This document shows, piece by piece, positions 1 through 11,133 of a DNA stretch of 64,000 bases. Both the position numbers and the translations under genes were made by a program. The DNA is taken from the NCBI RefSeq assembly GCF_003053845.1, contig NZ_QAYG01000001.1, forward strand, positions 1,122,078 through 1,186,077. Direction: 5' to 3'. Below the pieces are notes generated by a model that was given only the letters and a program-made list of their open reading frames with translations, made no database searches and was not told the DNA's origin. How positions within the stretch are numbered: the stretch's first letter is position 1; every line of letters starts with the position of its first letter. Source of the DNA: Breoghania corrubedonensis (lineage in GTDB: Bacteria; Pseudomonadota; Alphaproteobacteria; Rhizobiales; Stappiaceae).

Positions 1-1118
1 ATCATCGGGCGCGCCACGATCTGACCGTTCACGACCATCGGCCGCTCCTGGATCTTGTGCATGCCGAGAATGCCGGACTGCGGCGCGTTCAGGATCGGTG
101 ACGACATCAGCGACCCGTAGACACCACCGTTGGAGATGGTGAAGGTGCCGCCCTGCATCTCGTCGATGCCAAGCTTGCCGTCACGTGCCTTGCGTCCGAA
201 CTCGCCGATCTTCTTCTCGATCTCGGCGATCGACATGGCGTCGGCATCGCGCACCACGGGCACAACAAGGCCCTTGTCGGTGCCGACCGCCACGCCGATG
301 TGGCAGAAGTTCTTGTAGATGAGGTCGGTGCCGTCGATCTCGGCGTTGACCGCGGGAACTTCCTTCAGCGCGTGGCAGACCGCCTTGGTGAAGAAGCCCA
401 TGAAGCCGAGCTTGACGCCGTGCTTCTTCTCGAAAAGATCCTTGTAGGTCTTCCGAAGCTCCATCACCGGGCCCATGTCCACCTCGTTATAGGTGGTCAG
501 CATGGCGGCGGTGTTCTGCGCGTCCTTCAGGCGGCGGGCGATGGTCTGGCGCAGCTTGGTCATGCGCACGCGTTCCTCGCGCGTCTCGTCCTCTACCGCG
601 ACCGGGCCGCGTGCGGCGGCTGGCGAGGCGGCGGGAGACGACGCGGACGTCTTCTCCATGGCGGCCATCACGTCGCCCTTCAGGACCTGGCCGCGCTTGC
701 CGCTGCCCTCGACCTGATCGGCGGAAACGCCCTTCTCGGCCATCATCTTCTGCGCGGAAGGTGCCGGCGGCATGTCGGTGCCGGCGGACTTCGCGGCCGG
801 GGCTTCCGCCTTGGCGGGCGCGGCGGCGGCGGGCGCCGGCTTTTCGGCCTTTGCCTCGGCGGGCTGCGCGGAGCCGGAAGCGCCTTCGGCCAGCGTGGCC
901 AGAAGCGCGCCGACCTCGACGGTCTCGCCTTCCTGCACGAGGATGCTCTCCAGCGCGCCGGAGGCGGGCGCGGGAACCTCGATCGTCACCTTGTCGGTTT
1001 CCAGCTCCACGAGCGGCTCGTCGGCCGCGACGGCTTCGCCCGGCTTCTTGAACCACTGCGCGATGGTGGCTTCGGTCACGGATTCGCCCAGGGTGGGAAC
1101 GCGGATTTCCGTTGCCAT
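1..1118 (-). CDS. sucB: Dihydrolipoyllysine succinyltransferase, E2 of 2-oxoglutarate dehydrogenase (partial, 3' end outside window)
   Basis: E2 core of the 2-oxoglutarate dehydrogenase complex; transfers the succinyl group from E1 to CoA on a swinging lipoyl arm. The start is the ATG at 1118-1116, giving [17 protein letters not shown], the classic start of this family. An N-terminal lipoyl domain (about residues 1-77) carries the lipoylated lysine in [14 protein letters not shown]; an Ala/Pro-rich linker follows, then a peripheral-subunit-binding domain ([20 protein letters not shown]) and the start of the catalytic domain ([19 protein letters not shown]). The reading frame stays open to base 1, so the C-terminal catalytic HxxxDG region is missing only because the window ends. 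It lies 91 bases after sucA and is probably co-transcribed with it. Confidence 0.96.
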   Translation of the reverse strand, partial: MATEIRVPTLGESVTEATIAQWFKKPGEAVAADEPLVELETDKVTIEVPAPASGALESILVQEGETVEVGALLATLAEGASGSAQPAEAKAEKPAPAAAAPAKAEAPAAKSAGTDMPPAPSAQKMMAEKGVSADQVEGSGKRGQVLKGDVMAAMEKTSASSPAASPAAARGPVAVEDETREERVRMTKLRQTIARRLKDAQNTAAMLTTYNEVDMGPVMELRKTYKDLFEKKHGVKLGFMGFFTKAVCHALKEVPAVNAEIDGTDLIYKNFCHIGVAVGTDKGLVVPVVRDADAMSIAEIEKKIGEFGRKARDGKLGIDEMQGGTFTISNGGVYGSLMSSPILNAPQSGILGMHKIQERPMVVNGQIVARPM

Positions 1119-1209
1119 TTTATTTCGTCTCTTCGATTGGCAGACCAGCTGCGGTTTAAACGGTCTAGATGCGGAGGTCGGCGGGGGCTCGTGGCGCCCG
1201 CCGGGATAT

Positions 1210-4209
1210 TCAGGCCTCGGCGTAAGCCTCGTCGAGGAAGGCACGAAGCTGAGCCTGATGCTTGGACATCAGGCCTGTGGCGGTCGCGGCCGAAGGCGGG
1301 CGGCCGACATAGCGCGGCCGGGCACATTGCGCGCCGATCTGGCTCAGGGCCCATTCCACATAGGGCTGGATGTGGTTCCACGAGCCCATGTTCTTGGGCT
1401 CTTCCTGGCACCAGACCATGTCGGCGTCCTTGAAGCGCGTCAGCTCGTGTACCAGCGCCTTGGTGGGGAACGGGTAGAGCTGTTCCACGCGCAGCAGATA
1501 GACATCGTTGATGCCGCGCTTCTCGCGATCTTCCAGCAGGTCGTAATAGACCTTGCCCGTACACATCACCACGCGGCGGATCTTCTCGTCCGCGACCAGC
1601 TCGGTGCTGGTGCCTGTACCTGTGCCGGAGGAATTTTCCGCATCGTCCCACAGGATGCGGTGGAAGGAGGAGTCGTCCGCCATCTCCGACAGTTTGGAGA
1701 CGCAGCGCTTGTGCCGGAGCAGCGACTTCGGCGTCATCAGGATGAGCGGCTTTCTGAAGTCGCGGTTAAGCTGGCGGCGCAGGATGTGGTAATAATTGGC
1801 CGGCGTCGAGCAGTAGGCGACCTGCATGTTGTCCTCGGCGCACATCTGTAGATAGCGCTCCAGACGGGCGGAGGAATGCTCCGGCCCCATGCCTTCATAG
1901 CCGTGCGGCAGCAGGCAGACGAGACCCGACATGCGCAGCCACTTGCGTTCGCCCGACGACAGGAACTGATCGAAGATCACCTGCGCGCCGTTGGCGAAGT
2001 CGCCGAACTGGGCTTCCCACAGCGTCAGCGCGTTGGGCTCGGCCAGCGTGTAGCCATATTCAAACCCAAGGACCGCCTCTTCCGAGAGCATCGAGTTGAT
2101 GACCTCGTAGCGCTCCTGGTTCTCGCCCACGTGGGCGAGCGGGATATAGCGCTCCTCGGTTTCCTGATCGTAGAGCACCGAATGGCGCTGGGAGAAGGTG
2201 CCGCGCTCCACGTCCTGGCCCGACAGGCGCACCTTGTGGCCTTCGCGCAGGAGCGAGCCGAACGCCAGCGCCTCCGCCGTCGCCCAGTCGATGTTCTCAC
2301 CCGTCTCGATCATCTTGGCGCGGTTTTCGAGGAACCGGCGGATGGTGCGGTGGGCGTTGAAATCGTCGGGCACGGTGGAAAGCCGCATACCGATCTCGCG
2401 CAGGTCGCCGAGCACAACGCCGGTCTTGCCGCGACGCGGATCGTCGCTGTCGGCGGCCTGCTTGAGGCCCGACCACTTGCCGTCGAGCCAGTCCGCCTTG
2501 TTGGGCTTGTAGGCCTGCCCGGCTTCGAACTCCTGATCGTTGCGATGACGCCATTCGGCACGCAGCGCCTCGACCTCGTCCTTGGTGACGGTGCCTTCGG
2601 CGATCAGCTTGTCGGCGTAGATCTGCAGCGTGGTGGGGTGCTGACGGATCTCGCGATACATGATCGGCTGGGTGAAGGCCGGCTCGTCCCCCTCGTTGTG
2701 ACCGAAGCGGCGGTAGCAGAACATGTCGATGACGACGGGCTTGCCGAAAGCCTGACGGAATTCCGTCGCGACCTTGGCGGCGTAGACCACCGCCTCCGGG
2801 TCATCGCCGTTCACATGGAAGATCGGCGCCTCGATCATCTTGGCGACGTCGGAGGGGTACGGCGAGGAGCGCGAGAAGCGCGGGTTCGTCGTGAAGCCGA
2901 TCTGGTTGTTGATGATGAAGTGGATCGAACCGCCGGTGCGGTGACCGCGCAGCGCCGACAGGCCGAAGCATTCCGCCACCACGCCCTGGCCGGCAAACGC
3001 CGCATCGCCGTGCAGAAGAAGCGGCAGCACCTTGGAGCGATCGACATCGATCGTCTCGACCCAGTGGCCATCCTTCATCGAATGCTGGTCCTGCTTGGCG
3101 CGCGCCTTGCCGAGCACCACCGGATTGACGATTTCCAGGTGGGAGGGGTTGGCGGTCAGCGACAGGTGGACGTTGTTGCCGTCGAATTCGCGGTCGGAAG
3201 ACGCACCAAGGTGGTACTTCACGTCACCTGAGCCTTCCACGTCGTCGGGCGCGTAGGAGCCGCCCTTGAACTCGTGGAAGATGGCGCGAAGGGGCTTGCC
3301 CATCACCTGCGAGAGCACGTTCAGGCGGCCACGGTGGGCCATGCCGAGAACGATCTCCTTCAGGCCGAGCTGGCCGCCGCGCTTGATGATCTGTTCGAGC
3401 GCCGGCAGCAGAGCCTCGCCGCCATCAAGGCCGAAGCGCTTGGTGCCGGTGTACTTCACATCGAGGAACTTCTCGAAGCCCTCGGCCTCCACCAGCTTGT
3501 TGAGGATGGCCTTCTTGCCTTCCTGGGTGAAGGTGATCTGCTTGTCCGGGCCTTCGATGCGCTCCTGGATCCAGGCCTTTTCGGCCGGATCGGAGATGTG
3601 CATGAATTCGACCGCAAGCGTGGAACAGTAGGTGCGCTTGAGGATCTCCAGCATCTCGCGGATGGTGGCGAATTCAAGCCCCAGCACGTGGTCGATGAAG
3701 ATCGGGCGATCCCAGTCGGCGTCGGTGAAGCCGTAGGTCGCGGGATGAAGCTCGACGTGGTCCTTCGGCGGTTCCAGCTTCAGGGGATCGAGATCGGCAT
3801 GGAGATGGCCGCGCATGCGGTAGGCGCGGATCATCATCAGCGCGCGGACGGAGTCGCGGGTCGCCTGCTGGACCTGCGCCTCGGACATCGGCGCGCCCTT
3901 GGCCTCCGCCTTGCCCTTGATCTTCTCCGCGATCTTCGGCTCCAGCGCGCCCCAGTTGCCGTCCATCGCGGCAACGAGCTCGCCATTGGCCGTCACCGGC
4001 CAGTCGGAGCGCTTCCAGCTCGCGCCGCGTGCTTCCTTGACGACGTCGGAAGGATTGTCCTGAAGCTTGGAGAAGAAGTCCCGCCAGACCTCGTCCAGCG
4101 ACGCCGGATCTTCCTGGAAGCGTGCGTAGAGATCTTCGATATAGGCTGCGTTGGCGCCGTAAAGGAACGACGTCAGTGCGAAGGCTTGGTTCGCGTCCTG
4201 CCGTGCCAT
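1210..4209 (-). CDS. sucA: 2-oxoglutarate dehydrogenase E1 component
   Basis: Thiamine-diphosphate-dependent E1 that decarboxylates 2-oxoglutarate and succinylates the E2 lipoyl arm. At 999 residues it is close to the usual alphaproteobacterial length. Visible marks: an N-terminal segment with [14 protein letters not shown] (E2-binding region), [11 protein letters not shown], the cofactor region [29 protein letters not shown], and the C-terminal transketolase-like pyrimidine domain with EFGYTLAEP-like sequence ([13 protein letters not shown]) and [11 protein letters not shown]. Near residue 880 a short low-complexity stretch GTGTGTST sits in a surface loop between conserved blocks. The start ATG is at 4209-4207. 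It lies 311 bases after sucD and 91 bases before sucB, so it may have its own promoter as well as read-through from sucCD. Confidence 0.98.
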   Translation of the reverse strand: MARQDANQAFALTSFLYGANAAYIEDLYARFQEDPASLDEVWRDFFSKLQDNPSDVVKEARGASWKRSDWPVTANGELVAAMDGNWGALEPKIAEKIKGKAEAKGAPMSEAQVQQATRDSVRALMMIRAYRMRGHLHADLDPLKLEPPKDHVELHPATYGFTDADWDRPIFIDHVLGLEFATIREMLEILKRTYCSTLAVEFMHISDPAEKAWIQERIEGPDKQITFTQEGKKAILNKLVEAEGFEKFLDVKYTGTKRFGLDGGEALLPALEQIIKRGGQLGLKEIVLGMAHRGRLNVLSQVMGKPLRAIFHEFKGGSYAPDDVEGSGDVKYHLGASSDREFDGNNVHLSLTANPSHLEIVNPVVLGKARAKQDQHSMKDGHWVETIDVDRSKVLPLLLHGDAAFAGQGVVAECFGLSALRGHRTGGSIHFIINNQIGFTTNPRFSRSSPYPSDVAKMIEAPIFHVNGDDPEAVVYAAKVATEFRQAFGKPVVIDMFCYRRFGHNEGDEPAFTQPIMYREIRQHPTTLQIYADKLIAEGTVTKDEVEALRAEWRHRNDQEFEAGQAYKPNKADWLDGKWSGLKQAADSDDPRRGKTGVVLGDLREIGMRLSTVPDDFNAHRTIRRFLENRAKMIETGENIDWATAEALAFGSLLREGHKVRLSGQDVERGTFSQRHSVLYDQETEERYIPLAHVGENQERYEVINSMLSEEAVLGFEYGYTLAEPNALTLWEAQFGDFANGAQVIFDQFLSSGERKWLRMSGLVCLLPHGYEGMGPEHSSARLERYLQMCAEDNMQVAYCSTPANYYHILRRQLNRDFRKPLILMTPKSLLRHKRCVSKLSEMADDSSFHRILWDDAENSSGTGTGTSTELVADEKIRRVVMCTGKVYYDLLEDREKRGINDVYLLRVEQLYPFPTKALVHELTRFKDADMVWCQEEPKNMGSWNHIQPYVEWALSQIGAQCARPRYVGRPPSAATATGLMSKHQAQLRAFLDEAYAEA

Positions 4210-4520
4210 GATGTGTGTCAGCGAAGGGTCTTGACCTCCGCCCCGCTCGTGACGGCACGCCCGATGGGCCGTGCCTTGTGCCCGTTTTGAGAACGCCGGG
4301 GGCGTCCCCGATGATCAACGAGGGCGGCCTATGCGGCCGCGCTCCGTCTCGTCAGTGTGCGTCACCATGCCGCAAAGGCATAAGGCCCAGAAAACCTTGC
4401 TAAACCCGTAACGCTCTTTGGCGCAAGCGCTTACGCATTTCCACGCAGTGCAGCTCGCGCATGTTCATTCCCCCCTGGGGGAGCGGACCGGCAGCATCGC
4501 CGCCGGCCCGCGAAAAGGCA
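4210..4520 (-). promoter_or_regulatory. sucD-sucA intergenic region with TTACGC motif
   Basis: 311 bases with no credible gene. It separates sucD from sucA, unusually long for genes of one operon, so an additional sucA promoter is plausible. At 4421-4440 it holds GCGCAAGCGCTTACGCATTT, whose complement contains CGTAAGCG, also present in the palindromic site in front of sdhC (21075-21092). A short C/G-run symmetry (TCCCCCCTGGGGGA, near 4468) is present but has no U-tract, so it is not a clear terminator. Confidence 0.35.
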
Positions 4521-5429
4521 TCAGCCCTTGAGGACCTCGACCAGCGTCTCGCCGAGCTTGGCGGGAGACGGCGAGACCTTGATGCCGGCGGCTTCCATCG
4601 CCGCGATCTTGTCTTCCGCACCGCCCTTGCCGCCGGAGATGACGGCGCCGGCATGGCCCATGGTGCGGCCCGGAGGCGCCGTGCGACCGGCGATGAAGCC
4701 GGCCATCGGCTTGGAGCGGCCCTTCTTCGCCTCGTCGGCGATGAATTGCGCGGCGTCTTCCTCGGCCGAACCGCCGATCTCGCCGATCATGATGATCGAC
4801 TTGGTCTCATCGTCCGCCAGGAACATCTCCAGCATGTCGATGAACTCGGTGCCCTTGACCGGATCGCCGCCGATGCCGACGGCCGTCGTCTGGCCGAGAC
4901 CGGCATTCGATGTCTGGAACACCGCTTCGTATGTAAGCGTTCCCGAGCGAGATACGATACCGACCGAGCCCTTCTTGAAGATCGAGCCCGGCATGATGCC
5001 GATCTTGCACTCTTCCGGCGTCAGAACGCCCGGGCAGTTCGGGCCGATGAGCCGCGACTTGGACTTGTCGAGCTTCGCCTTGACCTTGACCATGTCCATC
5101 ACCGGGATGCCCTCGGTGATGCAGACGATGAGCGGCACTTCCGCCTCGATCGCCTCGATGATCGCGGCGCCGGCGCCTGCCGGCGGCACGTAGATGACGG
5201 AGGCATCGGCCCCGGTCGCGTCCTTCGCATCGGCGACGGAGGCGTAGATCGGCAGCTCGGCCGCACCATCGAGACCGGAGGTCCAGCTCTCACCGCCCTT
5301 CTTGGGGTGCACGCCGGCGACCATCTTCGTGCCGTAATAGGCGAGCGCCTGCTCGGTGTGGAACGTGCCGGTCTTGCCGGTCAGGCCCTGGACGATGACC
5401 TTGGTATCTTTGTTGACGAGAATGGACAT
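4521..5429 (-). CDS. sucD: Succinyl-CoA synthetase alpha subunit (ADP-forming)
   Basis: Alpha subunit of succinyl-CoA synthetase, which couples succinyl-CoA hydrolysis to NDP phosphorylation. It binds CoA in an N-terminal Rossmann-like domain ([17 protein letters not shown]) and carries the phosphohistidine in the [12 protein letters not shown] loop near the C-terminus; [20 protein letters not shown] and [10 protein letters not shown] are further family blocks. 302 residues, normal length. The start ATG at 5429-5427 directly abuts the TGA of the upstream small gene (TGAATG), and its ribosome-binding site AGGAGA lies inside the last codons of that gene, which implies translational coupling. 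In most bacteria sucD follows sucC directly; here a 176-codon gene separates them. Confidence 0.98.
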   Translation of the reverse strand: MSILVNKDTKVIVQGLTGKTGTFHTEQALAYYGTKMVAGVHPKKGGESWTSGLDGAAELPIYASVADAKDATGADASVIYVPPAGAGAAIIEAIEAEVPLIVCITEGIPVMDMVKVKAKLDKSKSRLIGPNCPGVLTPEECKIGIMPGSIFKKGSVGIVSRSGTLTYEAVFQTSNAGLGQTTAVGIGGDPVKGTEFIDMLEMFLADDETKSIIMIGEIGGSAEEDAAQFIADEAKKGRSKPMAGFIAGRTAPPGRTMGHAGAVISGGKGGAEDKIAAMEAAGIKVSPSPAKLGETLVEVLKG

Positions 5430-5960
5430 TCATTCGTCTCCTGCGCGGAGCTGGTGGCTCCAGATTTTCGTAAGACGGTGTTCCGCGTTGTAAGCAACTG
5501 AAATGAAGACAGTCGGCAAGTCTTCATCGGCCATAACCCAACCCACATCTTCCCAGCCATTGTTGTCCCCTGGGAAATTTAAGGTGTCGGCATCTGAACG
5601 GTTCAGTTTCTTTCCAAGCAAGGCGACTGCCTGAGCTACAAATTCCCTGTCGGTCTTATACGTTGAAACCGACATATAGAGGTTGTTTGCTATCGGCGGA
5701 AACAAATGCTGCTCCAGAATAACAAACAACGTCTTAGACGGATCTGCATACTCGAGATAGCGTTCGTCTTTCGCCTCGCTCTTTGAAACGATCTTGAACC
5801 CGTTACCGACGAAGTAGGCTTCTGCTGCGTCGGCGTCCGGAACAAGCTTGCGGAACTCCCAAAAAATATTAGCGACATATTCCGGCGTATGCGCACTGCC
5901 GGAAATCGCAGCGGAAGGCGCCAGTAGACTCAGCGTTACTGCCAGCACCATCCGCAACAT
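5430..5960 (-). CDS. Small exported protein of unknown function between sucC and sucD
   Basis: 176-residue protein that I do not recognise. It starts [21 protein letters not shown], a convincing Sec signal peptide, so the mature protein (about 155 residues) is probably periplasmic. The mature part has no cysteines and is rich in aromatic and charged residues ([32 protein letters not shown]). The gene starts 6 bases after the sucC stop, with an AAGGGG ribosome-binding site inside the last sucC codons, and its TGA touches the sucD ATG. Its DNA is visibly richer in A+T than the flanking genes, with many A/T third positions, so it may be a later arrival. A metabolic role is not implied by the position, since SCS is cytoplasmic. 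Confidence 0.8.
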   Translation of the reverse strand: MLRMVLAVTLSLLAPSAAISGSAHTPEYVANIFWEFRKLVPDADAAEAYFVGNGFKIVSKSEAKDERYLEYADPSKTLFVILEQHLFPPIANNLYMSVSTYKTDREFVAQAVALLGKKLNRSDADTLNFPGDNNGWEDVGWVMADEDLPTVFISVAYNAEHRLTKIWSHQLRAGDE

Positions 5961-5966
5961 GCGTCG

Positions 5967-7160
5967 CTACCCCTTCACGGCCTTGACGATCTTCTGCGCG
6001 GCGTCGTCGAGGTCATCGGCGGCGATCACGTTGAGACCGCTCTCGTTGATGATCTTCTTGCCGAGCTCGACGTTGGTGCCCTCAAGGCGCACGACCAGCG
6101 GCACCTTGAGACCGACTTCCTTGACCGCCGAAACCACGCCTTCCGCGATCACGTCGCAACGCATGATGCCGCCGAAGATGTTGACCAGGATGCCCTTCAC
6201 GTTCGGATCGGCGGTGATGATCTTGAACGCCGCCGTGACCTTCTCCTTGGACGCGCCGCCGCCGACATCGAGGAAGTTCGCCGGCTCCGCGCCGTAGAGC
6301 TTGATGATGTCCATCGTCGCCATGGCAAGACCGGCGCCGTTGACCATGCAGCCGATGTCGCCGTCGAGCGCGACGTAGGCGAGATCGAACTTGGAGGCCT
6401 CGATTTCCTTCTCGTCCTCTTCCGACTTGTCGCGCAGCGCCATGATGTCGTCGTGGCGGAAGAGCGCGTTGCCGTCGAAGGAGACCTTCGCATCCAGCAC
6501 CCGCACGTGGCCGTCGGTCATGACGATCAGCGGGTTGATCTCCAGAAGGCTCATGTCCTTCTCGGTGAAGGCCTTGTAGAGGATCGGGAACAGCTTCATG
6601 CCGTCTTCGCGGGCGTCGCCGGTCAGCTCCAGCGCGTCGCAGAGCCTGGTGGCGGCGGCGTCGGTCACGCCGGCATCCGGATCGATCGGCAGGGTCAGGA
6701 TCTTCTCGGGGGTCGAAGCGGCGACCTCCTCGATGTCCATGCCGCCCTCTGTGGAAACGACGAAGGCCACCTGACCGACCGTGCGGTCGACGAGGATCGA
6801 GAGATAGAGCTCGCGGTCGATGTCGGCGCCGTCCTCGATGTACAGACGGTTGACGACCTTTCCGGCCGCGCCCGTCTGCTTGGTCACCAGCGTGTTGCCG
6901 AGCATTTCAGCGGAGTTGGCGACGACCTCCTCGATCGACTTCGCCAGCCGCACGCCGCCCTTGGCGTCCGGGCCAAGCTCGGTGAACTTGCCCTTGCCGC
7001 GGCCGCCGGCATGGATCTGCGACTTGACCACATAGAGCGGGCCGGGCAGCTTCTTTGCTGCGGCTTCGGCTTCGTCGGCGGAGAAAATCGGGACACCGGA
7101 GGCAACCGGCGCGCCGAATTCCTTCAGCAGCGCCTTGGCCTGGTACTCGTGGATGTTCAT
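5967..7160 (-). CDS. sucC: Succinyl-CoA synthetase beta subunit (ADP-forming)
   Basis: Beta subunit of succinyl-CoA synthetase: binds the nucleotide in an N-terminal ATP-grasp fold and contacts succinate and CoA through its C-terminal domain. It begins [16 protein letters not shown], the invariant start of the family, and shows AGGRGKGKF (ATP-grasp loop), NPLIVMTDG and [13 protein letters not shown] (C-terminal domain). 397 residues, normal length. The mdh terminator lies upstream (7297-7322), so sucC should begin its own transcript from a promoter between about 7161 and 7296. The TAG stop is 6 bases before the inserted exported-protein gene. Confidence 0.98.
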   Translation of the reverse strand: MNIHEYQAKALLKEFGAPVASGVPIFSADEAEAAAKKLPGPLYVVKSQIHAGGRGKGKFTELGPDAKGGVRLAKSIEEVVANSAEMLGNTLVTKQTGAAGKVVNRLYIEDGADIDRELYLSILVDRTVGQVAFVVSTEGGMDIEEVAASTPEKILTLPIDPDAGVTDAAATRLCDALELTGDAREDGMKLFPILYKAFTEKDMSLLEINPLIVMTDGHVRVLDAKVSFDGNALFRHDDIMALRDKSEEDEKEIEASKFDLAYVALDGDIGCMVNGAGLAMATMDIIKLYGAEPANFLDVGGGASKEKVTAAFKIITADPNVKGILVNIFGGIMRCDVIAEGVVSAVKEVGLKVPLVVRLEGTNVELGKKIINESGLNVIAADDLDDAAQKIVKAVKG

Positions 7161-7296
7161 GGTGACTCCCTCGAGAGGATTCTCGTTTCAGGATCGGGCG
7201 TGCCGGCCGTGGCTTGGGTGCATGAAACCGGCGCACCTTCGAAGAAAGACCGCGATCCGGACATCGTTCCTCCCGATCGCGCCCCTTAAAACAACA

Positions 7297-7322
7297 AAGG
7301 GGAGCCCGTGGGGGCTCCCCTT
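7297..7322 (-). terminator. Rho-independent terminator of mdh
   Basis: A perfect 11-base-pair inverted repeat (AAGGGGAGCCC / GGGCTCCCCTT) with a 4-base loop. On the minus strand it is followed by TGTTGTTTTAAG, a U-rich tail. It sits 6 bases after the mdh stop and separates mdh from sucC. Confidence 0.88.
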
Positions 7323-7328
7323 GATCAC

Positions 7329-8321
<993 letters not shown>

Positions 8322-8467
8322 CTACGGCCATAGGTCATATGGTCGCGGGTTCGATACTCCCTTTGCCGGCGCCGCGCAACCGCCCGGACAATTCTTCGGC
8401 AAATGTACGAGGTAAATTTTTCGCAATGGACGCGGCAATCGCCCTGACGGACGCTCCGGCAGCACGC

Positions 8468-9613
8468 CTATCGGGCGACTTCAGCCAGATATTCCTGCGA
8501 CCGCATCTCCGTCAGGCGCGAGATCGTGCGATCGAACTCGAACTTTTCCGTGCCAGACGTCGCAACGTAGAGCCCGTCCGGCTCGCTCTCGGCGGAGATC
8601 ACCAGCTTGATGCGCTGGTCGTAGAGCGCATCGATGAGATTGATGAAGCGCTTGGCCTCGTTGCGCCGGTTCTGCTGCAACACCGGAACGCGCTCCACCA
8701 TGACCGTGTGGTAGGCGTGCGCGACGCGCAGGTAATCGGCGGCCGAATAGGGCCGCTCGCACAGGTCGTGAAACGAAAAGCGGGCGACGCCGCATGCCGT
8801 TTGCGGAACCTCGATCCAGCGCCCCTTGACCTCCAGCCGGTCGGACCTCGGCTTGGTGCCTTGCGTCAGCGCTTTCCAGATGCGCTCCATCTCCCTGTCC
8901 GCCGCCTCGCCAAGAGGCGAGATGTAGACCGGCGCACCGGCCAGCTTTTCCAGACGGTAGTCGGTCGGGGAATCGAGGTTGAAGACCTCTACCTGCCGTT
9001 TCAGCAGCTTGATGAAGGGCACGAAGTGGTCGCGGTTGAGGCCGTCCCTGTAGAGGTCGTCCGGATCGACATTGGAGGTGGCGACGACCACGACGCCGGC
9101 ATCGAACAGCTTCTCGAACAGCCGCCCCAGCAGCATCGCATCGGCGATGTCGGTGACGGAAAACTCGTCGAAGCACAGAAGCCGTGTCTCTTGCGCCAGT
9201 TCCGCCGCGACGGGCGCGATCGGATCGCTTCCCTTGATCGTGCCGGCCTTGATCTTCTGGCGCACGGCGTGAATGCGCTCGTGCGCATCGTTCATGAACT
9301 CGTGAAAATGCGCGCGGCGCTTGCGCTTGACCACGGCGTGCTCGAAGAACAGGTCCATCAGCATGGTCTTGCCACGCCCGACCGAGCCCCAGACATAGAG
9401 TCCCTTGAGCGGCTCCTTCGGCTGCTTCTTGCCGAACAGCCAGCCGAGCGGCGAATGCTTGCTCGCCAGCCTGCGCTCCGCCAACGCCTCGTTCAACGCA
9501 TCCAGCTTGTCGATGATCGCACGCTGGGCCGGGTCGGCATCCAGTTCGCCGGCGGTGACCATCGCCTCGTAACGTTCGCGTACGTTCGGCGAAAGCGACT
9601 GGGAAGCAGGCAT
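8468..9613 (-). CDS. zapE: Cell division protein ZapE / AFG1-like ATPase
   Basis: P-loop ATPase of the AFG1/ZapE family (ZapE associates with the Z-ring in E. coli; mitochondrial AFG1 acts in protein quality control). Walker A is GSVGRGKTMLMD (about residue 85) and Walker B is LLCFDEFSVTD; an arginine-rich conserved block follows (ATSNVDPDDLYRDGLNRDHFVPFI). I place the start at 9613 (MPASQSLSPNVRERY), giving 381 residues, the usual family length; a frame-compatible start 58 codons upstream would add a Cys/Arg-rich tail that looks non-coding. It follows mdh at 176 bases on the same strand but the gap holds the mdh promoter, so it is probably a separate unit. Confidence 0.93.
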   Translation of the reverse strand: MPASQSLSPNVRERYEAMVTAGELDADPAQRAIIDKLDALNEALAERRLASKHSPLGWLFGKKQPKEPLKGLYVWGSVGRGKTMLMDLFFEHAVVKRKRRAHFHEFMNDAHERIHAVRQKIKAGTIKGSDPIAPVAAELAQETRLLCFDEFSVTDIADAMLLGRLFEKLFDAGVVVVATSNVDPDDLYRDGLNRDHFVPFIKLLKRQVEVFNLDSPTDYRLEKLAGAPVYISPLGEAADREMERIWKALTQGTKPRSDRLEVKGRWIEVPQTACGVARFSFHDLCERPYSAADYLRVAHAYHTVMVERVPVLQQNRRNEAKRFINLIDALYDQRIKLVISAESEPDGLYVATSGTEKFEFDRTISRLTEMRSQEYLAEVAR

Positions 9614-9802
9614 AGGCAGGGTTTCCAGATATTCGACAAGTTCACAAGGCAGATACGCGCGCGGGCAACGGGCCGAATGGAGCCCGCACCCCTTGAGCGC
9701 GCATGGACGAAAGGTCGCACGGCGGGCCAGCGATACAGTCTGCGCCCCAGGATGACAAGCGCGCGCGAGACCGAAGGGTTTCCGCAAATCGCGGCAGGAC
9801 GC

Positions 9803-10228
9803 TCAATCGTCTGAGAACGCTGCGGCAGGCGGCGCGCCCTTGAACACGTCGTCAACCGGCACCTGAAGGCCGATCGCCAGCCGATTGGTCTCGCTCGCCA
9901 TTGCGACGACGGATTGCAGTTCCATCAACTGCGCCTCGCTCATCCCCCTGGCGCGCGCGGCCGCGGTGTGCGAGCGGATGCAGTATTCGCAATTGTTGGC
10001 GATGGAAACGGCGACATAGATCAGCTCCTTGGTGAGCGGATCGATTGTGCCCGGCCCCATCACCTCGCGAAGGCTCTCCCATGTCCGCTTCAGCGCGGCG
10101 GGATCATTGGCAAGCACTCGCCAGAAATTGTTGACGAAATCGGTCTTCCGCGTGGAGCGGATATCGTCGATGACGGCGAGAGCCTCCATGCTCATCGCGT
10201 CATCCCCCAGAACCGGTACAAGACTCAT
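9803..10228 (-). CDS. Carboxymuconolactone decarboxylase/AhpD-like protein with CxxC
   Basis: 141-residue protein of the CMD/AhpD-like fold. It carries CEYCIRSHTAAAR, the CxxCxxxH peroxidatic motif of alkylhydroperoxidase-like members, so a thiol-based peroxide or electrophile detoxifying role is more likely than true decarboxylation. The start is set by a strong AGGAGG ribosome-binding site six bases before the ATG at 10228; a longer frame to 10258 lacks one. It stands alone, with the AT-rich upstream region containing two palindromes (10378-10404 and 10425-10436) that may control it. The substrate cannot be told from the sequence. Confidence 0.88.
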   Translation of the reverse strand: MSLVPVLGDDAMSMEALAVIDDIRSTRKTDFVNNFWRVLANDPAALKRTWESLREVMGPGTIDPLTKELIYVAVSIANNCEYCIRSHTAAARARGMSEAQLMELQSVVAMASETNRLAIGLQVPVDDVFKGAPPAAAFSDD

Positions 10229-10377
10229 GCGTCCTCCTAGCGTTGGAACAAACCTCATTCCGGACGCCGGGGGCGCCGAGGGTCAAGGCCAATCGGTCTC
10301 GCAACCCCGTCCCGCCCGGCCTTCGATCTTCTCAGCCGGAACCGGAACATTTCCGCGCCAAGGCACTGATGATGCTC

Positions 10378-10436
10378 GGACACGTGCGACAATGTTACGT
10401 GTCCATTTTACCACATCATATTTTAAATGATCATTT
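10378..10436. promoter_or_regulatory. Two palindromes in AT-rich promoter region
   Basis: GGACACGT and ACGTGTCC form a perfect 8-base inverted repeat with an 11-base spacer (10378-10404). AAATGATCATTT at 10425-10436 is a perfect 12-base palindrome. The stretch is markedly AT-richer than its surroundings and lies 150-210 bases upstream of the CxxC protein gene. It looks like a control region; the regulator is unknown. Confidence 0.4.
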
Positions 10437-10543
10437 TTGAGGGACCGCATTGTGGTGCGCCCGCCAAGGGTGAAAACGTGAGGGCTCAAATGCGAAAATT
10501 GCCGTTCCGGCTTTTCGCCGGATCCGGAAAGGGGGCTTTCTCG

Positions 10544-11081
10544 ATGGCGCGTATTTTCTGCGGGTTTCGGTTTTCCGCAATCACCAGACGGAAATGGCGG
10601 CGCAGGGCGGCCTTTCTCGCGGGCGCATGCGCCGCAGCGCTGGCTCTCGGTCTGATGAGCACGTCAGCCTCCGCAGGATAGCCGCTCCGCCGACCCCGCC
10701 TTCGGGCAGCATCGACACGGCGAAGCACGTGAGGCGGCGACAGCGCGGTCGGCATGCAACAGCCGACGCGGCGGCTTCCTGTCTTCCTGTCTTCCTGTCG
10801 ACCGCGCCGAACCAGGCGATGCCGCAGCGCCAGATGCCGACTGTCAACCGGCACGGCCCCCATTAGGCAACCCGCTTGGCCACGCCGACAATCGATCCGC
10901 AATTCCCGACGATGGGAAATCGGCATGTGCCATCGCCCTTCACGGCAAACCCGACACCGTGAGCAGACCGGTCATCGTGCGGGGCTCGGGCTGGACGGCG
11001 ATAACCCGGAATGGCGACGACCGCTCCACCGACGACAGTCAGACAAGGAGCGGGGCACCGCGCGCACTTTGCCGGCCCTAG
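10544..11081 (+). pseudogene. Possible frameshifted exported-protein gene
   Basis: An ATG at 10544 with an AAAGGGGG ribosome-binding site starts a 45-residue peptide that is almost entirely a signal sequence (basic RRKWRRR, hydrophobic core, then STSASAG) and then stops at 10681. A +1 shifted frame is open from 10659 to the TAG at 11079-11081 and, read from the signal-peptide end, continues with a polar, secreted-looking sequence (DSRSADPAFGQHRHGEA; later KSACAIALHGKPDT). One lost base near 10660-10680 would join them into about 180 residues. In GC-rich DNA a 140-codon open frame can occur by chance, so this is only a candidate. I see no known family. The region from 10229 to 11133 otherwise holds no gene I can support. 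Confidence 0.25.
10775..10798 (+). repeat. Three tandem copies of CTTCCTGT
   Basis: Three perfect adjacent octamers, inside the possible broken gene. An 8-base unit is not a multiple of three, so gain or loss of one copy would shift the frame of any gene spanning it. Confidence 0.6.
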
Positions 11082-11133
11082 TCGCAGCGCCGTCCGTGGT
11101 CGCGGTCAAGCCATCCGGCGAGGGGCCGAACGT

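Noticed and set aside
1860-3240. Plus-strand frame of 451 codons inside sucA
   Set aside because: Shadow of sucA; no ribosome-binding site and no recognisable domain.
4460-4485. TCCCCCCTGGGGGA as a sucD terminator
   Set aside because: Stem is short with almost no loop and no U-tract follows on the minus strand.
8335-8365. GGGTTCGATACTCCC, like a tRNA T-arm
   Set aside because: No matching acceptor stem, D-arm or anticodon arm in the preceding 75 bases, which hold the mdh promoter.
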